Shown here in pieces: positions 52,001 to 60,933 of a DNA stretch of 64,000 nt. Made by a program: the position numbers and the translations under genes. The notes beneath the pieces were generated by a model. It saw nothing but the letters and a program-made list of their open reading frames with translations, was not told the origin of the DNA and searched no databases. Origin of the DNA: Tridacna crocea. Lineage: Eukaryota; Mollusca; Bivalvia; Cardiida; Cardiidae. The DNA lies in assembly GCA_943736015.1 (NCBI GenBank), contig OX031060.1, positions 10,863,501 to 10,927,500 of the forward strand, read 5' to 3'. Every line of letters starts with the position of its first letter. The stretch's first letter is position 1.

Positions 52001-55000
52001 AGTGAGATTTATAATACAAAGAACATGCTTAAGAATGATTGGTGATTATGGACGGATTGTGTCTTTGGAAAGCTGAGAACCATTGTCGGAAATGGAGAAA
52101 ATGTTTAGTGGTTTACCAGCATGTTCTCCATTCAAAGATTTCTTTTTTAACCCTTAACCTGTTAAGTGCGACTAGCTGACTTTTTTGCGGACAGTTTAGA
52201 TCAAGATCAGACTGCACAGAACGTGCAGTCTGAACTTTGATCGACACTGTCCGATAAGGAGATATTATTCCCCAAAACATAACTTTGTAACAACAATATT
52301 TGGGTTATTAATATGGGTTATTAACATGGTATTGAAAATTGAATTATTAGTTAGATTAACCATGTAGCATGATAAGGGTTAAGATTAACCATGTAGCATG
52401 ATAAGGGTTAATCTATCTTCTTCGGGATGATTAAAACTCGCGAATATTTCGTAAAGAATTGAGAAAAATCAAGGGTTATTTGTTAAAATGATGCGTCTTT
52501 GAGATAAGAAATGGCGTCCTCTTTCTGCAGAAAGATAGACTCTGCAGTGCCATATCGTTTAACGTTGAAGTTGATGAGAAACATTTGGAATTTAACGCGC
52601 TAACATCGCAGTATGTTACAACAGGAAAAGTATTTGCTTATGCGACCGGTCAACTTCAGCATAGATGGCAAAAAGTTACATAAATTGTACCCGTTAATCT
52701 CTTGTTATACTCCCGTAAAACGAATGTTTTCGGGAGTATACTGAAATTAGCTTGTCTGTCCATGTGTCCGTCCGCCCGTCCGTGTGTCTGTCTGTGTACA
52801 AAATACTAGTAATTTTGTGTTGCGCACTCCTCCTACAGTTTTCCTTCAATTGTATTGAAACTTTGCACATATACTGATCATATATTGAAGATTTGCAAGA
52901 CGTAATTTTCAACTCAACTCTTCATGGTTGTGGAATTATCTTCCCTTGAACTCGACACTTTTTTTTTCTGTTAAAGTGCTGGCGGTGGTATTAAGTTACA
53001 TTCGGTGACAGCTCTAGTTGCATCTACGACAGACATAAGCTAACAAACACTGGTAGGCTGCAAGTGTTATGTTAACCATAATTCGCAATATCTTAAAATT
53101 ACTCTGAACTTATACACGTTTCTGCTTTCGTAATGTTTATTTTACTTTTATAGAGGTATTGCAGTGGGTGTTGTTTGATTGGCCAAATATATAGGTACTC
53201 CTCGTTAAGTTTTAATCAAAACGCCAAACGTTGAAAACTGAGCTGGATATCGGATTCTATAGCAAAGAGTTTGTGTCGAGAACTTTATGGAAGAAACCGC
53301 ATTCCTTTATAAAGTTGTACCAGTTGCACTCTATGATAATCGATTTAAAAATCAATTGATGACGCTGTCTAGTTCTTACCATACAGCTGTTTTGATTTAC
53401 TTTGACCGTGTCGCAGTTTACGTGTTTAGCGCCAATCTTCATGAAACCTATTAACTCTTTACTGAACAAGCCCTGGATTAAAAGACCTTTGGAAAGAAGC
53501 CTTTTGAAAGCATTGTTGGAAAAGGAGAAAATCCTGGTAGCCAGCATTTTCTCCTTTTCCAAAAATGTTTTCTACCCCATCAAGGACAAATTTCGCCATT
53601 TTAGCCACTTTTGATTTGTCGGCTGCAAATGTTTTCAAATTGGATAGGTCTAAAATTTTGTCGTTTGGTAAAGGGTTAAATGTGATATTTTGTTTGGCAC
53701 GTCGAAGAGGTCAAAGAATTCAATAGTTTTAATCCACACGACCGTGATTTTCAACTTCCTTTTCTTGATAACATTTGTTTATCTTATTTTCATGTCAGTC
53801 AAAGACCTAATCTCAAGATCAAGTGCAAAGAAATTATGATATCAAAAGTGGTATATTGAAGAAAGTAAATTTTAGGGACTTTTATTTGATGCTTTCCGGT
53901 AGGATATCGAGAAATAGCAGTGAAAATATTTTTCAATACTCTACGGGTACGACCAGTGAAAATACCGATTTTTAATTCCTAGTTACCTAGCTAATTTGCG
54001 CGTGACTCACAACTGAAATGGAAATATGACGTCATTTACCTTACATTGATCGCGCTTGACGTAATATTGTAATGCGTTGCTATGCGGATGGGGTACGCCA
54101 CGGAGAATAACAAAACAAGAGGACCATGATGGTCCTATATCGCTCACCTGAGTACCAAGCAGTAAAGATTTACAATGAAGATAAATACCAAATATCGAAG
54201 TGCAAGGCCAAAGCTTTAGGTCTTCTTGGTTTAGATAAGAAGATAATCATTCTTAACCAAACCCGGTTATATAAATATTTAAGAGAAGTTTGAAAGTGCT
54301 CAGGTGAGCTAACTAGAGCCTTAATTTGAAGTATTTTGGTAGAGGGCCACTAGATGATGCTACATGCCAAATATGAAAGCTCTAGCCCTTAAGGTTTGGG
54401 ACAAGAAGATTTTTGAAGATTTCCTTCTTTATCTCTATGTGAAATCTGAGAACCCACAACATAGGGCCAATTTCCACACTAGGGCCATTATTTGAAGTAT
54501 TTTGGTAGAGGGCCACTAAATGATACTACATGCCATATATGAGAGCTCTAGCCCTTATGGTTTGGGACAAGAAGATATTTAAAGATTTCCTTCTTTATCT
54601 CTATGTGAAATCCGAGAACCCACAACATAGGACCATTTTCCACACTAGGGCCATAATTTGAAGTATTTTGGTAGAGGGTCACTAGATGATGCTACATGCC
54701 AAATATGAAAGCTCTAGCCCTTAAGGTTTGGGACAAGAAGATTTTTACAGATTTCCTTCTTTATCATTATGTGAAATCTGAGGACCCACAACATAAGGCC
54801 ATTTTCAACACTAGGGCCATAATTTGAAGTATTTTGGTAGAGGGTCACTAGATGATGCTACATGCCAAATATGAAAGCTCTAGCCCTTAAGGTTTGGGAC
54901 AAGAAGTTTTTTACAGATTTCCTTCTTTATCTCTATGTGAAATCGGAGAACCCATAACATAGGGCCAATTTCTACACTAGGGCCATTATTTGAAGTCTTT

Positions 55001-58000
55001 TGGTAGAGGGCCACTAGATGATACTACATGCCATATATGAGAACTCTAGCCCTTATGGTTTGGGACAAGAAGATTTTTAAAGATTTCCTTCTTTATCTCT
55101 ATGTGAAATCCGAGAACCCACAACATGGGGCCATTTTTAAACTAGGGCCATAATTTGAAGTATTTTGGTAGAGGGCCACTAGATGATGCTACATGCCAAT
55201 TATGAAAGCTCTAGCCCTTACGGTTTGGGACAAGAAGATTTTTAGAGATTTCCTTCTTTATCTCTATGTGAAATCCGAGAACCCACAACATAGGGCCAAT
55301 TTCTACACTAGGGCCATTATTTGAAGTCTTTTGGTAGAGGGCCACTAGATGATACTACATGCCATATATGAGAGCTCTAGCCTTTATGGTTTGGGACAAG
55401 AAGATTTTTAAAGATTTCCTTCTTTATCTCTATGTGAAATCCGAGAACCCACAACATAGGGCTATTTTCAACACTAGGGCCATAATTTGAAGTATTTTGG
55501 TAGAGGGCCACTAGATGATGCTACATGCCAAATATGAAAGCTCTAGCCCTTAAGGTTTGGGACAAGAAGATTTTTGAAGATTTCCTTCTTTATCTCTATG
55601 TGAAATCCGAGAACCCACAACATAGGGCCAATTTCCATACTAGGGCCATTATTTGAAGTATTTTAATAGGGGGCCACTAGATGATACTACATGCCATATA
55701 TGAGAGCTCTAGCCTTTATGGTTTGGGACAAGAAGATTTTTACAGATTTCCTTCTTTATCTCTATGTGAAATCCAAGAACCCACAACATAGGGCCATTTT
55801 CAACACTAGGGCCATAATTTGAAGTATTTTGGTAGAGGGCCACTAGATGATGCTGCATGCCAAATATGAAAGCTCTAGCCCTTAAGGTTTGGGACATAAA
55901 GTTTTTTACAGATTTCCTTCTTTATCTCTATGTGGAATCGGAAAACCCACAACATAGGGCCAATTTCCACACTAGGGCCATTATTTGAAGTATTTTGGTA
56001 GAGGGCCACTAGATGATACTACATGCCATATATGAGAGCTCTAGCCCTTATGGTTTGGGACAAGAAGATTTTTAAAGATTTCCTTCTTTATCTCTATGTG
56101 AAATCCGAGAACCCACAACATAGGGCCATTTTTAAACTAGGGCCATAATTTGAAGTATTTTGGTAGAGGGTCACTAGATGATGCTACATGCCAAATATGA
56201 AAGCTCTAGCCCTTACGGTTTGGGACAAGAAGATTTTTAAAGATTTCCTTCTTTATCTCTATGTGAAATCCGAGAACCCACAACATAGGGCCAAATTTCT
56301 ACACTAGGGCCATTATTTGAAGTATTTTAATAGGGGGCCACTAGATGATACTTCATGCCATATATGAGAGCTCTAGCCTTTATGGTTTGGGACAAGAAAA
56401 TTTTTAAAGATTTCCTTCTTTATCTCCATGTGAAATCCAAGAACCCACAACATAGGGCCATTTTCAACACTAGGGCCATAATTTGAAGTATTTTGGTAGA
56501 GGGTCACTAGATGATGCTACATGCAAAATATGAGAGCATTAGCCCTTACGGTTTGGGACAAGAAGATTTTTAAAGTTTTTTCTCTCGGTTGCCATGGCAA
56601 CCAGAGTTCTCCATGGAATTCAAATCTTTGAAGTATTTTGAAAGTGCATCACCTAAGGATCATTTCTGTGAAGTTTCACTGAAATCTGTTGGGCAGTTTC
56701 AGAGGAGAAGAATTTTAAGTAATTGTTCACGGACGGACGGACACACGGACGGACGGACGGACGACGGACAACGATCGATCACAATAGCTCACCCTGAGCA
56801 CTATGTGCTCAGGTGAGCTAAAAAAAATATATGGATTTTGATAAAGCTTCTCTCAGAAAGGGTTAAAAGCATGAAATAAATAGAATATTTTTTTTTCGGT
56901 GAAAGATCGAAATTTATTTCATCTCGTGAGCACCATCGTAATATTTTCTCTTGATGAAATAATTTTCGATCTCTCACCGAAATAAACAAATATCCTCTAA
57001 TTATTTACCAAGCTTTTATTTCTTCTTCGGCATACTGGACCCTCGGGATTGGCTGACCACTGCAATGAGAAAGACACGAATATTAGTTATTTGCAACATT
57101 TGTTAGAAAAAGTTGACAGGAAAATTCAGTTTTGTTAAAATGTTAAACTAAATATTCCTTCTACGAATGCAAAATGAAATGGCCGTAAAAGTATAGTTTA
57201 GAAAAAATTAAGAAGAGATTCGCAATTTAATTTGGCCAAGATGCATCGAACTTGTGGACATTTTAGAGCATCTAAAACCGACTTTGAATTTCAATGGCTT
57301 TAATATGTATCGCTTAAAATTTTACACTGCTTAACCCTTTCCCAAACGGCACAATGTTAGACTGGTCCAAATGGAAAACACTGGCAGACGACAAAATAAA
57401 CGAAATTCAGAAAAACTGAAATTTGTTAACAACAGGGTAGAAAAAATTGTGATAAAAAGAGAAAATGCTGGTCACCAGCATTTTCTCTTTTTCCCCACGA
57501 TGTTTTCAAAAGGCTTCTATGTCAGGGTCGTAAAAACCAGGGATTGTTTGGTAAGAGGTTAACTGTTAGGCTCATCTATATAAAACATAAGATATATAGG
57601 ATCTGACATGAGTGGGCTTTTGGGATAAGATTTTATTAAACGAGTCTAGGGAAATGTTATTAAACGAGCTTAATAAAAATTTTCCTTGAAGTTAATAAAA
57701 TTTTATCTCAAACGCCCACGAATGTCAGATTCTTTTTATCACATAATGATATTTCACAAAATGTAGATCAGATGGTGCAAAAACATTCATAAATGTACCC
57801 GCGGTATTTTCCATGAGACCCATTCACTCGTATGAAATGCGTACAAAATGACGTCAAAAATAACGTCAAACAAAAGTGATATCAAACGTATATAAGATAA
57901 GAAAATTCGTAATGAGTATATTACACTGAAAACAAGGGAGGTTATGTGATAAAAGGTACTCACTATTTATAGTCGAAGGCAATATCAGCTATTTCCTTCC

Positions 58001-58031
58001 TCCTTTTTCTGTACTCTTTGTCAGTAAAGCC
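45843..58031 (-). CDS. TH: Tyrosine 3-monooxygenase (tyrosine hydroxylase), 3' seven exons; 5' end missing
   Basis: The enzyme turns L-tyrosine into L-DOPA using tetrahydrobiopterin, Fe(II) and oxygen, the committed step of catecholamine synthesis. The minus-strand join is 58031-57964, 57059-57009, 50903-50758, 50180-50045, 47829-47703, 47273-47044, 46017-45843. All junctions are GT-AG and keep phase over 933 nt (310 residues). Visible motifs are [24 protein letters not shown], the pterin-loop string [31 protein letters not shown], the iron motif [12 protein letters not shown], the third iron ligand in YWFTVEFG, and the C-terminal helix. [19 protein letters not shown] and SYGEL favour TH over phenylalanine hydroxylase (LLSSRDFLGG) or tryptophan hydroxylase (YLSPRDFLSG). 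The N-terminal regulatory part and the first catalytic residues were not found between 58032 and 64000. Confidence 0.93.
46045..46165. repeat. Direct duplication, copy 1
   Basis: TAAATAATAATATAGACAAA to CACTTCTATAGCCCTGGAAT. The second copy is at 46405-46525 and a family A MITE sits between. Each copy also holds a small inverted repeat (AGACAAATAG / CTATTTGTCT). Confidence 0.85.
46174..46408. mobile_element. Family A MITE between duplicated arms
   Basis: TTAACTCATTACTACATAAT to GAAAATGAGTTAA. The left flank of the hairpin has an extra AAATGCAAATGC. Confidence 0.85.
46405..46525. repeat. Direct duplication, copy 2
   Basis: TAAATAATAATATAGACAGA to CACTTCTATCACTCTGGAAT, roughly 85-90 percent like copy 1 by eye. 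Confidence 0.85.
46525..46635. repeat. Family E fragment
   Basis: TCTTATTCTCCAAAGATTTT, then GCCAATTAGCAGTTGTGTTA plus CTTTTATATTTAGAAAATC. The left arm has lost its pairing. Confidence 0.55.
46825..46970 (+). mobile_element. SINE 3' part
   Basis: GGAACTCCAGGAAAACATGG, then GTGATATGAATTAAATAATG plus TTGAAAATGGCGTTTAACGC, the shared SINE tail. Confidence 0.55.
47044..47273 (-). CDS. TH: TH exon f (third iron ligand)
   Basis: The exon is 230 nt and starts [20 protein letters not shown], where the Glu of VEFG is the third iron ligand (human Glu376). It continues [20 protein letters not shown] and ends [10 protein letters not shown]. The acceptor is GTTTCAG and the donor GTATAT. Confidence 0.95.
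47450..47548. repeat. TAA-type microsatellite pair
   Basis: GGAATATTAATAATAATAAT occurs twice about 65 bp apart. Confidence 0.85.
47545..47632. repeat. Family J fold-back element
   Basis: AAAAAGTATCGACCCAGTTC, the core AGCCTGCGCGGACTGCGCAG plus GCTGAAC, then TCGTTACTTTTTGTAGATGC. Confidence 0.85.
47703..47829 (-). CDS. TH: TH exon e (HELLGH iron-binding motif)
   Basis: The exon is 127 nt and encodes [20 protein letters not shown] followed by [20 protein letters not shown]. The two His of HELLGH correspond to iron ligands His331 and His336 of human TH. The acceptor is TTGCAG and the donor GTAAAT. Confidence 0.95.
47890..48835. mobile_element. Family K fold-back transposon, copy
   Basis: TTATCACATAACTCCCCTTG, GAATCTGACACTCGTTGGCT, GTTGTCTGCGCATGTCATAT plus TCTTCGAAGATTCGAC, CTATAAAGTAGCAATG and GCCATCTAGCGGGAGATAAT recur at 57.6-57.96 and 58.2-59.24 kb. 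A 22-base C run at 48344-48365 splits it. Confidence 0.65.
48344..48365. repeat. Poly(C) run
   Basis: Twenty-two or so consecutive C, then GGGCCC. The length is uncertain in any assembly. Confidence 0.9.
48895..49015 (+). mobile_element. tRNA-like SINE fragment
   Basis: CGCACGGGTTCGAATTTCGC (B box), then AGGTGCCATATTTCAGCTAT and ATTTGTTGCGACCTTTAATG, paired with 27.97 kb. Confidence 0.55.
49336..49532. repeat. Family E fold-back element, complete
   Basis: CTCGTATTCACCAACCATTC to GGTTGGTGAATACAGGCCCT. The arms meet at GGCTAAACTATTCGGTTTAG plus CC. Confidence 0.92.
49735..49800 (+). mobile_element. SINE 3' tail
   Basis: CGTGATATGAATGAAATAAT plus GCTGAAAGCGGTGTAAAAAC, then CATTCATTCATC, the tail shared with other SINEs here. 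Confidence 0.6.
49825..50034. mobile_element. Family A MITE abutting TH exon d donor
   Basis: TTAACTCTTTACC at left. The right flank lacks about 20 bp before AGTTAA (50031-50034). Only 10 bp separate it from the TH exon d splice donor. Confidence 0.85.
50045..50180 (-). CDS. TH: TH exon d (pterin-binding loop)
   Basis: The exon is 136 nt and encodes [40 protein letters not shown] and HSPE. The donor is the weaker GTCAGT. A family A palindrome ends 10 bp beyond it (50034). Confidence 0.93.
50505..50727. mobile_element. Family A MITE, diverged
   Basis: Flanks GTTTTAGACTTGTCCAAATT and GTCGTCTGCAAATGTTTCCA are clear. The hairpin has collapsed to GTGGGAACTGTCCCCAC. Confidence 0.65.
50758..50903 (-). 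CDS. TH: TH exon c
   Basis: The exon is 146 nt with acceptor AACACAG and donor GTAAGC. It encodes [20 protein letters not shown], then [14 protein letters not shown] and [12 protein letters not shown], the start of the catalytic core. A tandem tRNA-like repeat begins within 20 bp of the acceptor. Confidence 0.93.
50915..51760 (-). repeat. Tandem triplication, about 313-bp unit with tRNA-like heads
   Basis: Three units (landmark GGGACCAGGCA near 50976, 51296, 51602) each contain, on the minus strand, an A box TGGCTCAGTGGTTAAGGT and a B box GGGGTTCGAATC. Shared strings include AAAGTCCGTGACAAAGAAA and GAGTGGTCTCCCGTAACA. The array begins within 20 bp of the TH exon c acceptor. Confidence 0.88.
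51847..52055. repeat. Family E fold-back element
   Basis: TTCGTATTCACCCACCACTC to GATTGGTGATTATGGACG. The core is TTGGCTAAACCATCCGGTTT plus AGCCAA. Confidence 0.88.
52060..52150. mobile_element. Family A hairpin remnant
   Basis: AACCATTGTCGGAAATGGAG, AAAATGTTTAGTGGTTTACC, then AGCATGTTCTCCATTC. Flanks are lost. Confidence 0.5.
52149..52415. repeat. Family C fold-back element with tandem end
   Basis: TTAACCCTTAACCTGTTAAG, core GATCAGACTGCACAGAACGT plus GCAGTCTGAAC, and a right end GATTAACCATGTAGCATGAT plus AAGGGTTAA that is present twice in tandem. Confidence 0.8.
52708..53020. repeat. Dispersed repeat with terminal hairpin (family I type)
   Basis: TACTCCCGTAAAACGAATGT plus TTTCGGGAGTA forms a hairpin, followed by a CCGTCCGCCCGTCCGTG tract, and ends GGTGACAGCTCTAGTT. 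Confidence 0.7.
53451..53678. mobile_element. Family A MITE
   Basis: TTAACTCTTTACTGAACAAG to GGTAAAGGGTTAA; palindrome slightly damaged (AAAATCCTGGTAGCC). Confidence 0.83.
53880..54108 (-). repeat. Dispersed repeat family G, inverted
   Basis: ATATCGAGAAATAGCAGTGA, GTAATATTGTAATGCGTTGC and GGGGTACGCCACGG are the reverse complement of 30.77-30.98 kb. Confidence 0.75.
54114..56824 (+). mobile_element. Pearl/HINE-type element, 14 core units of 166 bp in two alternating forms
   Basis: Opens AACAAGAGGACCATGATGGT and ATCGCTCACCTGAG. GTTTGGGACAAGAAG recurs near 54394, 54560, 54726, 54892, 55058, 55224 and so on to 56549. Two forms, GATGCTACATGCCAAATATG (a) and GATACTACATGCCATATATG (b), mostly alternate. 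The end has TTGCCATGGCAACCAGAG, a GGACGGACGGACG tract and the hairpin CTCACCCTGAGCAC / GTGCTCAGGTGAGCT. It fills the 6.1-kb TH intron. Confidence 0.9.
56895..56985. repeat. Fold-back element (singleton)
   Basis: TCGGTGAAAGATCGAAATTT plus ATTTCATC pairs with GATGAAAT plus AATTTTCGATCTCTCACCGA. A single-arm relative is at 30618-30650. Confidence 0.8.
57009..57059 (-). CDS. TH: TH exon b
   Basis: The exon is 51 nt with acceptor CATTGCAG and donor GTAAAT. It encodes [16 protein letters not shown], matching the conserved PIPRVEY segment. The 6.1-kb intron that follows carries the large pearl/HINE element at 54.1 kb. Confidence 0.9.
57331..57562. mobile_element. Family A MITE
   Basis: TTAACCCTTTCCCAAACGGC to TTTGGTAAGAGGTTAA. 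Both arms read AAAAAGAGAAAATGC where most copies read AAAAGGAGAAAATGC. Confidence 0.85.
57605..57960. mobile_element. Family K fold-back transposon, copy abutting TH exon a
   Basis: Contains GAGTGGGCTTTTGGGATAAG and its mirror ATCTCAAACGCCCACGAATG, and ends AACAAGGGAGGTTATGTGAT plus AAAAGG, 4 bp from the TH exon a donor. Confidence 0.65.
57964..58031 (-). CDS. TH: TH exon a (first seen here)
   Basis: The exon is 68 nt, entered in phase 0 after TTATTTTAG and left in phase 2 before GTGAGT. It encodes [20 protein letters not shown], equivalent to the vertebrate TH segment around GFSDQVYRQRRK. The next upstream exon should end in an Asp-His-Pro type string and was not found. Confidence 0.9.
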
Positions 58032-58084
58032 CTAAAATAAAAAAAGTAGAATTATTCAAGTGTCTGAAAATTATGAGTCACGCC

Positions 58085-58200
58085 CTGTGAAAGGGAGTTT
58101 AATGCATCTGCAAAAAGTATTGACCCAGATCAGCCTGCGCAGTCCGCGCAGGCTGATCTGAGTCGAAACTTTTTGCTTTTGGTTTGCATGTTGTTACGGG
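58085..58200. repeat. Family J fold-back element
   Basis: TAATGCATCTGCAAAAAGTA, core CAGCCTGCGCAGTCCGCGCA plus GGCTG, then GAAACTTTTTGCTTTTGG. Confidence 0.88.
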
Positions 58201-59240
58201 AGGCTACTCCTTCATGCATGGCTTCACCCCGGTTTAAATACAGTACCTAACAACCAGTAGTTTAGAGAAATCTAGAGCTAAAACAGGCCTGATTTCTCCT
58301 CGAACGTATACTGATAAAAGCCATTTTCTCCGTTGTTACTTTATAGCGCGTATTAATACAATCCCAAGGGTCAGCGTTTAGAATAAAGCCTCATAGCAGA
58401 CGGCTGTCGAATCTTTGAAGAATATTACATGCGTTGTCTGCGCATGTCATATTCTTCTAAGATTCGACCTTATATGACGCATCGCTCTCCCCAATATCGG
58501 GTGAGACCGTAGTATTACGCGCTATAAAGTAGCAATGGAGAAAATGGCTTTTATCAATACGTTTGAGGAAAATTAAGGCCTGTTTTAGCTCCAGATTTCT
58601 GTAAACTGATGATCATAGCTGAGTGAATGCAATCGGTAGCGTTTTATTAAGTAAACATTTATTTTAGTTTAGTTTAAACATATTTTATTCAACAGTATAA
58701 ATTTACAAGAGAAAATGAAATACAATCGTATGACAAGCAAACTGAAAAAAAGGATTAAAACGAAAGCATAGGCTTATAAAGTTCTTCTCCAAATTTCAGT
58801 TAACGGTTAACAAGGTTATTAAATGATCATATCATTATAAGTTATAGAAAACTTAGGTTAAAATAGTTGGAAAAAAAAACAGAGTTGTGTGGAGTGTTAT
58901 TGGTTATAGTTAGAAATGAAGAAAAGCCTCTTTAATGACTAAGGAACCTTCCAACTGGACCATCACAATTGATTAAACAGGCGCATGTTTACAATTAAAA
59001 AAACTACATGATATTAAGATATCAGTCAACTTAGAAAAGAAATGACTTGATTAAGTTAACGTGATACAGATTCAACCATTAATAAGAATTCGTAGGAATA
59101 AGATATTACGAAGATATTTGAGTTTGACATTCAAATTAGTCCGGTTCTGTACCCAGGATGCCCAAATTAGATGAGTATTTGTAGAATGCCATCTAGCGGG
59201 AGATAATGATATGACATGCGCAGACAACGCTGTAGATGCG
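58195..59240. mobile_element. Family K fold-back transposon with insert
   Basis: Long inverted arms: GATAAAAGCCATTTTCTCCG plus TTGTTACTTTATAGCGCG at 58314 is mirrored by CGCGCTATAAAGTAGCAATG plus GAGAAAATGGC at 58518. The inner pair GTCGAATCTTTGAAGAATAT / CATATTCTTCTAAGATTCGA also folds. A 470-bp insert (58668-59140) splits the right arm before CCGGTTCTGTACCCAGGATG. Confidence 0.7.
58668..59140 (-). mobile_element. Probable retroelement 3' fragment inserted in family K
   Basis: The low end reads, on the minus strand, TGAATAAAATATGTTTAAAC plus TAAA, like the tail of the SINE at 62.4 kb (AAATAAATACGTTTAAACTA). No coding motif is recognised. Confidence 0.45.
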
Positions 59241-59429
59241 TTTTTTTGTCAATCGTGAGTGTTATTTTATCAGATCAAGGCATATATTGGAGCCTGAAAC
59301 TTTTACTACTGTTGTAAAATGATAATGAATAGAGGAATGCTTCTCACGTTCATTAGATTTATGTATCACTTTAGATATAATCCAACCGTGTGTTGATGAC
59401 GGATCATACGCGTGTATGCATAATGCTTA

Positions 59430-59516
59430 TATATCATCGGTTTACTTCTAAAACATCGTAACTACAGTTTGTAACAAGCTGTAGTTACGAGGTTTTTGAA
59501 ATAAACTGACGATATG
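59430..59516. repeat. Family H fold-back element
   Basis: TTTACTTCTAAAACATCGTA pairs with TACGAGGTTTTTGAAATAAA around CAGTTTGTAACAAGCTG. Confidence 0.88.
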
Positions 59517-59611
59517 CTGGCGGGTAATGGATTGTACTAAAATTATAACAGGAATAAGCCGTTGCTAATTAGCACTGCAGTGAAACTTATTGATAGCCGA
59601 AAGCCTTTGGC

Positions 59612-59821
59612 TTACCCATTACCACACAATCGCTACTTTTTACGACCCTGAGAAAGAAGCCTTTAGAAAGCCTGGTGACCAGCATTTTCTCCTTTTCCCA
59701 CAATGTTTTCTACCCTTCACTGAAAAATTTCAAATTTCTAGTCCCGTTTTTTTTTTTTTGTCGTCTGCAAATGCTGTCAATTTGGACAAGTCTCAAATTT
59801 TGTCGTTTGGTAACGAGTTAA
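59612..59821. mobile_element. Family A MITE, hairpin arm deleted
   Basis: TTACCCATTACCACACAATC to GGTAACGAGTTAA. The left arm is reduced to GAAAGCCTGGTGACCAGCAT. Confidence 0.78.
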
Positions 59822-60337
59822 AGACGCTAAATTTTCGAATTGGCTGAATGTGCTGGCTTATGACCTACTTCTTGGTACTGATGAAGGATGAATAAATTGT
59901 AATTTGTGATTGGTTAAAAACGGGCGCTGGTTAATTCGGCGGGCACCGCTGCCATATTTGCTCGCATATTTATGAAACCACTATAGTTTACTAGCGTTGC
60001 TTTGCTAATCGATAGCGCGAGGCTTGATTCATAAGATGGTGTATTAATGTAATAGCGAATGATCCTTTATTGTTCTATTTGGAAATGAAGTATTTTCATA
60101 AGCGTCACTAAATAGCACCGTACCTGAAATTACAATCTACTTTTCAACGACATGAAAAACGGTTAGGAAAAAAAAGGTAATTTCTCGCCAGGTATTTTCT
60201 TATTAGTATATTTCATATTGATCCTTAAGAGCTTCAGTATTACTAGTCCAGCATCTTTTACGTCATCTATCCTTTTAGAGGATCTTTCTTGTTTGGTTTG
60301 ATCGTCAAGATTCGTCAATTGGCTTAACTTACTTCGC
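59822..60337. other. Gene-free stretch, nothing recognised
   Basis: AT-rich, no repeat family or coding motif identified. A TH 5' exon was looked for here and not found. Confidence 0.4.
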
Positions 60338-60568
60338 TTATCCCTTTACCAGACGACAAAATTTTAGCCTTGTCCAAATTCAAGGTATTTTCAGCAGATA
60401 CAAATTCATTGAGGCGCAAAAAGTGGAACTTTTCTTTGATAGGATAAAAACACATTGTGGGAAATGGAGAAAATGCTGGTTACCAGCATTTTCTCCTTTT
60501 CCACAATGTTTTCAAAAGGCTTCTTTCTCAGGGTCGTCAAAAGTCGGGATTGTGTGGTAAAGGGTTAT
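60338..60568. mobile_element. Family A MITE flanked by TTAT instead of TTAA
   Basis: TTAT-CCCTTTACCAGACGACA at left and GTGTGGTAAAGGG-TTAT at right, complete with a near-perfect hairpin. The same non-standard 4 bp is on both sides. Confidence 0.88.
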
Positions 60569-60594
60569 TCGTTATTTGGCGATCATTGAAGGGC

Positions 60595-60765
60595 AGATGT
60601 TCTATGGAAGCATTTTTCAGAAGATTCTGAGGTCCAATCTTAAAAGTAACACAACTTTTGATAGGCCAAAACGAACGAATGGCTTAGCCAATCAGAAGTT
60701 GTGTTACTTTCAAAGTAATATAGAATAAGACTCAGAATGTTTTTGATAGTGGTAAGAGAATGCGG
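60595..60765. repeat. Family E fold-back element
   Basis: Core AAGTAACACAACTTTTGATA plus GGCC pairs with GCCAATCAGAAGTTGTGTTA plus CTT. The outer arms are diverged. Confidence 0.75.
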
Positions 60766-60767
60766 AT

Positions 60768-60933
60768 CCATTCCCTAACCATTTCTTAAAATTAATTGTA
60801 TTGTTATTTTCAAAAAAGTTCTAAATTTTCGCAACTTTGATTGGCTTAACTAAGTGGCTGAGCCAATCAGAAGGTGTTACTTTTTAAGTTCAGAACAAGA
60901 CTTAGTATGAGTTTATAATGGTTGGTAAATACG
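60768..60933. repeat. Family E fold-back element
   Basis: CATTCCCTAACCATTTCTTA at left, AATGGTTGGTAAATACGCAC at right, core GATTGGCTTAACTAAGTGGC plus TGAGCCAATC. Confidence 0.75.

Noticed and set aside
45843-58031. Phenylalanine or tryptophan hydroxylase in place of tyrosine hydroxylase
   Set aside because: [20 protein letters not shown] and SSYGEL fit TH. The equivalents in the other two enzymes, as I recall them, differ at these positions. PAH-like touches ([10 protein letters not shown]) are shared family features.
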